Below, one piece after another: positions 39,901 to 51,235 of a stretch of DNA of 64,000 nt. A program made the translations under genes and the position numbers. Source of the DNA: Dasyornis broadbenti. Taxonomy: Eukaryota; Chordata; Aves; Passeriformes; Dasyornithidae. Location: NCBI GenBank assembly GCA_013397935.1, contig VZRN01003159.1, positions 217,081 to 281,080 of the forward strand, read 5' to 3'. Within the stretch, counting starts at the first letter, position 1. Each line of letters starts with the position of its first letter. The notes beneath the pieces were generated by a model. That model searched no databases, was not told the origin of the DNA, and saw only the letters and a list, made by a program, of their open reading frames with translations.

Positions 39901-42900
39901 TCTATTACAGACAGAGTGTCGTAATTACGTGCGTGTCTTGCAACAGCTAAATGACACTTTTCTCTACGTGTGTGGAACTAATGCATTTCAGCCAACATGT
40001 GATTACCTGGTAAGAAATGTACATATGTTTTGACCCAGCAACAGCTGTAACTTAATGCAGCTCAGGTAAACAATGAGTTAGTCTCCATTCCCAGAACCGT
40101 TGTCTCTTTACTGCTGATCATAAGGTTAGGAGTATTTATTGCACCGTCCCACCATAATGGTGGAGTATGGAAATAAACTGCATTGCTCCTTTTCCAGAGC
40201 ACTTAATGAATTATTGATTCATCTTGTCTAACTTCAGATTTACTTTTTCTTAGCTTCTATAATTCTTTGTTTATTTTGTTCTTTGTTTGTTTTGTGTTAG
40301 TGTGAAATCAGTTACTAAAACTAAAATTACATTGTTTGCAAGTTCCACCCCTTACCAAATCTCCCTGAAATTTCTCAGCTTCCTGTTTCTGCTTGTCTCT
40401 GCTCCTGGCTGTGCCAAAGATTTGTGGTGTTGAATCCTCAAAGTGAAGTCTTGGCACAATTTTTTTTTTTTTTCCTAACCCCTAAGTCTTGTATCATTTT
40501 CCTTACTGCAGCTTTTAACAACTTGAAAATTGAGAAATCTTGTGATTCTTTGTGCTTTTAGCTTCCAGTGTCTTCATTGCACAGTATAACTGATTACTTC
40601 CCCAGTACTGTGGCTACAGTTCAGCTTTCTCATCCTCCTTCTCTTGATTTTTAACGGATTTATAAAGTAGCAGCCAAAGTACTCTATTGCTTTTTAAAGC
40701 CTAGTTAGATTATGCCCTGTCTCACAAATTCAACATCATCTCAAAAATTGCTAAATCCAACTCAGAAAGCCTACTTGATTTCTAAGACTCTCCATTTTTT
40801 CAGGCTAATTCAATAATTACCAGTTCTTTCTGTGGATCAGTTAACTTCTCTGCCTTTCCTGCTTTTTTGGGTGCTCTGTCTTGAGGTCTGTCTGGTTTTA
40901 ACTTTTCATCTTTTGCTCTTTTATCCTTCCACCCTCACAAATTATAGGATCACATTTCTTTTCTGTCTGTGGGACACGATAAGATTTTCTGAAAACACAT
41001 ATGCCTTCTATAATTTTACACAAAATGCCTTTGATGCTGGACGTTGATGATATAGCCCATTGTTAAGTGTTTAGTTTTCAGTTAACTTTGCACAAGTTGA
41101 GTGACTGAAAGAAAAAAGTGCTAACAGTTATTTTGTGGTTTTCAACAGAATTTAATTTCATTTGAACTTGGAGGTAAAAATGAAGATGGTAAGGGCAGAT
41201 GTCCATTTGATCCTGCTCAAAGCTACACGTCTGTTATGGTTGGTAAGTTCAGACTTTGTATTCCTTGTTCTTATGTTTAAAAATATTCTATCTTTGCACT
41301 GTCACCATTCAGTCTGTCATTATCAAAACTGTAGCTTGCATCCGTGTTTTTTTGTCTTTACTGTGTATCTGTATAGACTTTAAAATACTTACACAGACAA
41401 TCTTAGCATCTTTCTTAAAAGGAGAACTTCAAACTCTAGGCTGTTTCGGAAGCAACTTCTAAAATACTGATTTTCAAACTGTATTTCCAGGTGTTAAACA
41501 TTTTTAGTTGAGATAGTCTAAATGCAGTTAGACTGCCCTTGTAGTATCAATTACTGTAATTTCAGTAAAAACAGGAAGTAGTGTTTTTATCTGTTTGGAA
41601 GGCATGCAACAGAATAGGGAAGCGAGGTATTTATTGCATGGGTACTTCCTGCATGGAAACTCACCACTGAATCTTGATTTGGGGAACCCAGAATTTGTGG
41701 CTTTACCTGAGTGTCTCACGATCATGAGAAGCTCGACTTAGCGTGAAATGGGAAATGAGAAAAAAAAAAGAACATGCTTCCTGCATCATGACTAAATCTG
41801 TACAAGTCGAGTTTGAATAATGGTGGCATAGAAAGAGAGGAAGATAATTCCAGGCTTCTGATGCATTTAAGTAAATTTGCATGTGTTTACATAAACTGTA
41901 GGTTTTCATGTTAAGTGTTAAAGTACCACAAAAAGAACGTTGATTTTTGTCAGTTCTCTTGTTAGAGCAGTAATAATAATAAACCGAAGTGGGAAAGTGT
42001 TAGGCTAGAGAGTGATTGGCAGAAATGTAAACATAAACGACATGTCTAGGGCAATTCAGAGGAAATCCATGTTTATCTTTTCTTGTGGGAAATTTAAACT
42101 TATATAGACTCACAAAATATTTATGTACCCTTTCTGGTATCCAGTCCTTAAGTTCTAATATTTTGGTTTTGTGTTGAAGATGAGGAGCTTTATTCTGGGA
42201 CTTCTTACAATTTCTTGGGAAGTGAACCTATTATTTCACGGCACTCACATCAAAGCCCTTTGAGAACAGAGTATGCGATACCTTGGCTTAATGGTAAGTG
42301 AACATGAGAACTGGCCCAAACAAGTTACTTTTCCTTCTTTCTTCCATCACGGGTACAGAGTGTGTGCCTTACCTGGGTAAGGAGCAATTGTCAGGTGTCT
42401 CAAAGAGATGGATTTTGTTATACTGGCATGCACGGTGTGTGCCCTCATGCTGCCATCAAGAGATTTTATTTTGAAATTCCAGGATTTTTACAGCATTGAT
42501 GATGAAAACAACTTCAGAATACACACACTTCAACTTGACATTAACAGTTTATTTATTTTCTGCTCGCTCATCCTTGCAATAATGCAGCTTAGTTATGGTA
42601 TAGTAAGGAATTGAATGATTTTGATCTTGAATCGGTTCTCAAATTGAACTGACCATGGTACTTGACTCTTTCACGTCCTGAATTTCAAAGTTCACTGCGT
42701 TTTGTGATTGCTCAGAGGTTTGAGGCTTTGTGCCAAAAAGGACCAAAATCATAATCACTGTGTCCAAAAAATATAGGGTTCCCAGTTTTGTAATACATGT
42801 TGTAATGGCACTGTCATTTTTAGTGCACCAGTTAATAGCTGAAATAGCTGAAATAGAGGAGAGACAGGCAAGGGAGGCTTACCCCTCCAGGCCTATTAGA

Positions 42901-45900
42901 AAACCACATTTGAGTGTGGCCTGAAGAATGCTGAAAGTAATGAGCTGTCACATCATAGATATCTCTCAGGTATCTTAGTGCTTTCACATAGGTTTTGTGG
43001 GGGGTTTTTTTCTGTTTTTGGTTATTTTCTGCTGGTTTGGTGTTTTTTTAGAAGTGCTATTCATATGAACAGCAAATTGTGTAGGCAGGTCAGTGACTGG
43101 AGAGGAAGTAAATGCAATGTGGAGTTTGGAGTTTGGGTGAAAGACAATTTCTGAGGGTCTTTGAGGGATTCAAGTTAGCAGTCACATATGTAATAGAAAA
43201 TACTTCTCTTTGTATCTGTAGAGCCCAACTTCGTTTTTGCTGATGTGATAAGAGCAGATCCAAACAGCACAGATGGAGAAGATGACAAAATATACTTCTT
43301 TTTCACTGAGGTGTCTGTGGAGTATGAATTCGTTGGAAAATTGATGATTCCAAGAATAGCTAGAGTATGCAAGGTGGGAGATAGTTCAGTTTACTTTTAC
43401 TAATCTCATAGAATCTTATTCATGTGTTAAAAAGTATTCATTATTGTGGACTTACTGCCTGGTAAATGGAGGTGATTGAATTTAGTGAATCTTAATGAAT
43501 GAGTTCCGATCAGTTCATCAGAGCTCAGAAAGCCTAATGGTTGCTTTGTGAAGAAATACTTGATCTGTTTTGGTCAGTTGAGAAATTTCAGTACTTCTTG
43601 GGGTTCTGCCCTCCTCTGGGAGAAAACAAAGCAACTGTGACAAAACCCAGCAACAGAAGAAGTATCTCCCCAGTTTTCATTGTAATTTTTTTTAAACAGT
43701 ACAGCTCCTTGTGAAGAAGTGACTTTGATTGGAGCTGAGCAGATACAATATATGTCAAGTGACTTTGAAGTAGCTGCATGCAAACAAAACTGTAGCTGTG
43801 TCCACAGCAAAATAGTTCTTGACTGTGGTGTAGCAGATGGGACTTCTGTGAAGCTGCTACAGCTGCCAGAGCCTGAAGGGAAATGGCCACCAGCAGCCTG
43901 ATTCTGTCAGAGGTGCTGTGCTTAAACCTCAGTGTGTTAAGCTGATTCAAGTACATCCTCAGGAGTGCTGGTCAAGTGTCTTGCTGATGAAAGTTTTTTT
44001 CAGAAAATGTTTATTTAACAAAAACTTTTTCAGTGGAATGTATCAATTTCCTTTTTTTCCAACAGGAAATTTATTTGGTTGTTCCATTTTTATGAGGTTA
44101 AAAGTTTTATTTTGACTTTACTGTTTTGTATTTAAACTGGGAAGTCAAAACATCAATAACAAGTTAGTGCCCTTGAGATTTCCATTAAACAAGGAGCTGG
44201 AGGCAGGTTTACATGGGGCTTATTATTATGGCACTCTGCCCACTGACAGCTTGTGCATACTTTAAAAGGGGAGTATTGTGAAATATGAGAGCTTCATTTA
44301 TTATATGATTATATATTTCAGTCTGTTGTTTGAAATGGAAATCAGTGTCAGGTTGCAAATTTTATACTTAATTGTTTTAATAAATTTTGCAGATTTGCTT
44401 TAATATATTGCATATATAATTGGATAATGAGTGGAAATACTAAATGAAAATGTTAATACTGTTCAATATACATTGAAATCTCTCATTTAGAGAAGTATCA
44501 GAGCTGCAGGTCAATTATCAAATATTTTGAAACATTTCTAGACAATATATCTTATCTTCTTTAAGCCTCATTACCTGCAAATCCTTACTAAAGGTGGTAA
44601 CTGCTGGAAGGATTAAACCATTGCTGGATTTCTTCCAGTGAAATTATAAATGTCAGGCAAGTTTTAAGGCATATTGCAGCATTAGAATTTAAATCGGTTT
44701 TGATGTCATAGAACAAATGCAATATTACTTATTTCTCTTAAAGGACAGTATAATACTTCCATGCTTGTTTTACTTTTTTCCTAATGATACATCGCTCATC
44801 TCAACCTTTTCAAGTGCTGCTGAAGTATGTTCTTCATTAACTCTCATATTTCATCTTCCCTAGCTTCCCAAAATTATACAAATAATTTTGCATTATTTTT
44901 GTTGAATCAGTTTTCCTGTAGCTTTCATACTGTTTTGTTTGTGAATGTGTTGACATTTATTGATGTTGCTATAGATGAAGTGTTTTAAAATACCAGGACT
45001 TAGTAATTAAGCCACTGTACAGCAGTGATTCTTAAATGCAAAAATGCTGCTAGTTCTCCTCACAAACACCTTTCTATTTTTTTATACTATAAGAGGGACC
45101 AAGGAGGATTAAGGACCTTGCAGAAAAAATGGACTTCCTTTCTCAAGGCCAGACTGCTTTGTACCATCCCTGATAAGAATTTAATTTTCAATGTTATCAA
45201 TGATGTTTTTATTCTCAAATCTTCAACTTTGAAAGAACCAGTGATATATGGAGTCTTCACCCCACAACTGTAAGTGTGCTGTAGCCTTTTCCTGGTTAAG
45301 TACCTTTCATCTCAACTGGTTATTATAAGAAAATAATAATTACTCCAATGTTTTGTTGGGTTTTGGTTTTTTCCTAATTTTTTCCTGAACTTATAGGAAT
45401 AATGTGGGGTTGTCAGCAGTGTGTGCGTACAATCTGTCTACTGTAGAAGAGGTTTTCTCAAAAGGAAAGTACATGCAGAGTGCTACAGTAGAACAGTCTC
45501 ATACAAAGTGGGTACGATACAATGGGGAAATTCCTAATCCTCGGCCTGGTGCGGTAAGTTTCTGTAATCTTGTATCTGATGACTCTTTTTAATGCTCAGC
45601 AGTAAACAGACTAGGGAATACCAGTAATGTAATACTACTAATGTTGTTTGCCCTCACGAGGCTACTTCTTGTAAAAACTTTGTAGTAGAACACTCAAGTG
45701 ATGTGTTCTGAATTTTTTATTTGGGAATCAAAGTCTTTGTTTTTTTGGGTTTTTAGTTTAGAATTAAGTTATTTCTGGGTTTGTATTTTCATTATTTTGT
45801 TAATAATTTTCTCTTTGTGAAATAGAACTCAGTATACACTAGCGTTCAGATGAAAAGAAGTATAGCAACTGTTGCATGTCTCAGTAGAATCAGCATGTTT

Positions 45901-48900
45901 ATCCAATGCAGTGCACTGCTCTGCAAACGAAAACTTTGCTAGTACTGGGTCTCTTTCAGGTTTCCCATACTTACTTAATGTTCCTTATAGTCATATTGCT
46001 GCTAGTGTTTAAAGAGACAACGGTTAAAAGTAGTGAAGATGCATGAGAGCACAGAAGGAATGTTTTCGTAGAATGTATATTTTGGACCCAAACAAAAATG
46101 TAGTCCACAGATCAGGAATTAGTACATCCCAGAAGCCAAAGTGCTATAAGACCTGAGGACCTTCCTTGGTTAAATAAGTACAGTGTGCAGGTGTTGGTTA
46201 CTGGCCAAAATAATGTGGAGAAGAAAACGCATACAACTGCTGTTAATTGTCTTTATTTTGTACAAGTAAATGATAAAATTTGGTTGTCTCTTCTTTTTCC
46301 CACTCCCTCCCTGTCCCACCTGCTAGTGTATAAACAATGAAGCCAGAGCATCAAACTACATGAGTTCTCTGAATTTACCAGACAAAACATTGCAGTTTGT
46401 TAAAGATCATCCTCTAATGGATGACTCAGTGACCCCAGTGGGAGACAGACCTCGGCTAGTAAAGCGAGATGTGAAGTATACACAGATTGTAGTAGACAGA
46501 GTCAGAGTACTCAATGGCACCATCTATGATGTTATGTTCATCGGTACAGGTGAGTTCTGCAAAATACATTTTTCATAATGCACTGATTCATTACTTTTCT
46601 TAGAGAACCTCTTGAGACTCCTGTATTTACAGTGCTCTTCCATCAGCTGGTATTTTTGTTAAAATGTAAGGTGCACAGTAAGTGGACAGTCTTAGGTGCT
46701 TTGGAAAAGTACTGCAGAAAAAGAACTGCAAAGCTTCAATGAGTTCAGCAAAACCATGCAATATAATCCCCAACTGGTTATTCTGTGTACCAAGACATTA
46801 TTTCTTGCTCAGAGGTCCTGATGATGGCAAGTGTAGTGGTTGTCTTTGACACAGAATTATTCAGCTGAACAGCAAGCAGATTATTGAGACAACTTAAAGC
46901 AATTGTGCAGGCTTTTTTCCTGCCTTTTTGTTTCAAGTATCTTACTTAAACATATTGCTATGTTGTTTCAGATCAAGGAGCCCTGCACAAAGCTATCAGC
47001 TATGAAAATGGAATGCATATTATTGAAGAAACACAGCTTTTTCCAAATTTTGAACCAGTCCAAACTCTCTTACTTTCATCCAAAACAGTAAGTAGTGTAA
47101 GCATCACAACATTCATATCATTTTGTTCTTTCTTGAAATTTTTTGGTACTACTTTGTGACCTTATGATGAGATGATTGCTGAGCACAGAGCCAAAGTCTG
47201 CATCTGTAACTCACCATGCTGCAGGAATCATGTATTTCCTGATGCATTTCAGTATGTTTGATAGGTGGTCAGCTTCTGAAGGCATGTGGATATGGGGGAA
47301 GGGTGAGGGGGGCACAAGTATGCAGGTCATCACTTCATTTCCATGTGCAGAAGCTGTAAACTGTAAGCTGTTTTAAGAGACCAGATTTCAGGTTAGGAAT
47401 GATGCAAAAAACCTGACCTCTTGTGGCCACTGTTAGATTTGTGAGGAAGATTCCCCAGGGTTAAGGTTAGCAGAGGAGTGGTGTGTAGTTCTTAGTAAGC
47501 AGACCTAAGGAGAACAATCCTCTACCATGGAGGCTCATAATTGCATAGCTAATTGATTTCTGCTGTCCCAAATCTTGCAGGGTCCTGCATACTGGATGTG
47601 CCGTGAGAGCAGTCACGTTGCTGCAGCTGTGGGTGAGGACCCCTGGTGAGGTCCTTTCTGCCCAGTGGGGCACCAGCTGCAGCTCCAGCTGGATGGCACA
47701 GGACCTGCTGCAGGCTCCAAACCTGGCAGCTGTCCTGCACCATTCATCAGTCGCTTGGTTTAATCCTGGAGTGGTTTTATGGCAGTAGGAGGATAATCAC
47801 TGTGTGTAGTTTGTACTTGAGTTAGTTTTCTGGCCCTAGTTCCTCAGACCTTCAGAGCCATGAAATGTATCTGTCTATGCCTTAAGTCACTTGTAGCATC
47901 AGTGAGATTTTCTGGGTTTCATAAGGAATGAATGCTTCTTTTGAAGTATCTGGTAGTAAAACCAACATTCAGTAGCTACCTAGTGATTTATAAGTGCTCT
48001 GCAGCTTAGGGATTTAGGAATACTTTGACGCAGCTTTTATTTTTGTCTGATATTTAATAAAATTTTGCATGTCAACATGACCAGCTCAGTGGAACAGAGC
48101 TTTATGCCGTAATTTTTACAAGCTCATCTTGCATGCTTATTTATCCTTTCATCCTTATAATAGAAAGGACAGAGTATATTTTTGCTAGACAAACGAAAAT
48201 CAGGATTAAAAACTTCTGTGCTTAGTTTTCTGTAAACATGTTTTTAGTATTTTTGTATGATACATCACACTGACAATTCACTTATATGTATGTAGATAGA
48301 TATATTTGTGTGTGTATATATATGTGTGTGTGTGTATACACAGACACACAAAGTATTTGCTTAATCTGCAAAGAAAGCTTCAAATTACTTGTTTTGACGG
48401 GAAGTTTCAGAATATACCCTGTCATAGAAGATAATGATAGAGAGCTCTTCTAATAAATATGCTAATACCCTTTCTCTAATTGTGGGATCATTCCTACACT
48501 GGCTTAATAATGATTTGCCCATTTCAGGGCAGTGCAAAGGAAAAGGAGATAGGCGTAATAGCCTGACAACAAAGACACATCATGTAGCCGTTTCAGCACA
48601 CACTTAAGAGTCAAGAATAGTGTAGAGATAATGGCATTGATTTTATTCAGTCTCAGTCCAGGTGCTACATGCTCAATTCCTCAAGGATATCCAGAAAGGG
48701 GGCTGTATGAGGCATGGCATAGAGACTGCATAAGGAATTCACTGTTTTTTTCATGGGCAAACTTCTCTCAGAGTGTAGAATTGAAATGAAACATTCCTTT
48801 GTGCATTGGCACTGTGGGAAGTAACAGTTTGTGTCTTCTGCAGGTGAAAATTTCCATGTTGCAAGTATAATTGTTGACACATAAAACTAAACCCTAAAAC

Positions 48901-51199
48901 TGAAGTAGTGCTGCCCAGTACCTTCCCATGAAAGCAGAGGTCCTTTTCAGTGATAAAGAGTGGGCGGTTGGGTCAGGTGCCAGTCATGATAACTGTATAA
49001 TCACAGTACCAGCCAGGCAGGGATTCCTGCTGCTCCCCAGCCTGAAAACACGAGTTTCTGCCTCTACAGCCAGTGGCTCCTGAAGTCCTTCACAGAGCTA
49101 GTTTTGTGGTATATGTCCTGGCATCCCATAGTAGTGGATTAGCCACAGAAGGGTAATTATTACTCTAATGGTAGGCTTTAGACCTCTTTGAAGTCAGAGT
49201 CCTTTCTGAGTGCATTTCTCAGTAGTCTTTATGATCTTCTCATAGTGTGTGGAGGGTGGTGGGCACAGTCAGATGAGCCTACAGTAGATCATCTTAACTC
49301 CTGCTTGACTGTAAGGCCTGTCTGGGTTTTTTTAACATGGTTTGCTCAGTTCGTTGCATGCTCCCTGAACTCTTGGATGTATTTCTGTGTATTTCCATCT
49401 CCCATGAGCAGGGAAACGTCCAAAACTCTACAACCCATGCACAGTGTTGCACTGTTGTAGCATTATCCAGAAGGGCACTAGGGAGATGAGCAGTGCTTGG
49501 TGAACTCTGGAAATCATGGAAAAGAATGGGAAGCTTTCCTAAGAAGTTGTATGTCTCCAACACTATAGACTTCCTTCTGCGAGCACTGCGGCATAGTCCA
49601 GCACTAATCTATGTTAAATTTCAGAATGGAGGACTGCATTTGAGTGTACGTTTGACTGCCTGTCAAATTGTATCTTCCAGCAATGCCAGCAGATTTCTTT
49701 TTTGATCCTTTTTTATCTTGCATTTTGCAATGCCAAGAGTTTCCTTGACAGCTGTTTGCACAGTTTATATGCAAGATGGACTAAAACTAATTTGTGCTTG
49801 GTGTTGCAGCTTCTTCTAAAGACTTCCTCATGATCATTGCGTTAAAGAGACTGACCTGTTCTGAGTTCTCATGGCAGAAACTCCTTACATCCTTAGTTGA
49901 AAGAGCAGAGCATCAGTGAGCCCCAAAACCTAAAGTCAGCCCTAAGATGTTCTGTCAGTTGTTTTCTTGAGAGTACTTATGATGTCAAGACCAAATGTCT
50001 GCACCTGAACATAAGATTTTTGAAGAATGTTTTTGAGCTTTAAATCTTTTCTTGGGTGTCTGCTCATCACTTTGTGACCATACTCATCCTGATGGAGTCC
50101 AGCAGTCTCACTTCAGACATGAACCAGAGTACATTTCTGTGTACTTAGATCTGTATGGCTGCAGTACAGGAAAAGCCATTCCATGCTTGGATCCAGCTCA
50201 TTGACCTGACAACTGTGGGAGGGTGCTGATAAATCTGCCCATTATTCTGCTCAGGATGAAGCCAGCCCACTGCTAAAGTGGGGCATGCCATTCAGTTTTC
50301 TGTGCAGAGCCTCTCAAAATGAGTAGCAAGTCAGTCGCAGTGGTTTTGGGTTGTAGCACAAGCCCCTTTCTTGAGGCATTGCCTGATGATATGTAAAGTC
50401 ACAGTGCACCTTTAGCCATCGTTTTCCCTGAGCTCTAAAGCAAATGAGTGAAATACGGCAGCTGTCTGCCTTTTATAATAAGGATGAGTGTGGTCTTTTC
50501 CTGCTGTGCTCAGAGTCAGACTGGTTTGGGATCCCTAGCAGCAATGGTTGAACAGTCACTCTGATTATATTCCTTTTCCTAGGTGTCTTGCTAGTGCTGT
50601 TTCCTTTGAATACTACCAGCGTTCTTCCTTAAGAAGCATTTGACTCTTGTAAGGATGATGCTGGTGTGGCTGCAGAGAGTGGCTGGTTGAAGAGCTGAAG
50701 GCACTAGGGCTGTTTTGGGTTAACAGAGCAGGTCCTGTACAGAGCAAGACTTGCCTGCTCAGTCTTCCATGTGCCAACTGCAGCCTTGTCATCAGCACAG
50801 GCTTGCCTTGCCTCATAGAAGGATTACTGCATTCATATTTCTGTAAAAATTTTATGATAAAGGCATAGTTAGATGTGGTTACTTTCCACTGTCATAAATT
50901 GTACCTGTTTCAGTTTTTGGTTGTCTTTTTGCACTTTTCAGCATTGCTGTAATATTTTCAAGATAACCTTCTAGAAATAAAAGCTAATCAAATGCTTATT
51001 CTCTTCATGCACTAGTTTTTACAAAGATGGCTGTGTGTATGCAGCTCTTCAATAGTACTTAAATTGTTCCATTAATTGGGTTGTTTGGGTTTGAGAAAGT
51101 GANNNNNNNNNNNNNNNNNNNNNNNNNNNNNNNNNNNNNNNNNNNNNNNNNNNNNNNNNNNNNNNNNNNNNNNNNNNNNNNNNGTGTTTTTAGAAAATT

Positions 51200-51235
<36 letters not shown>
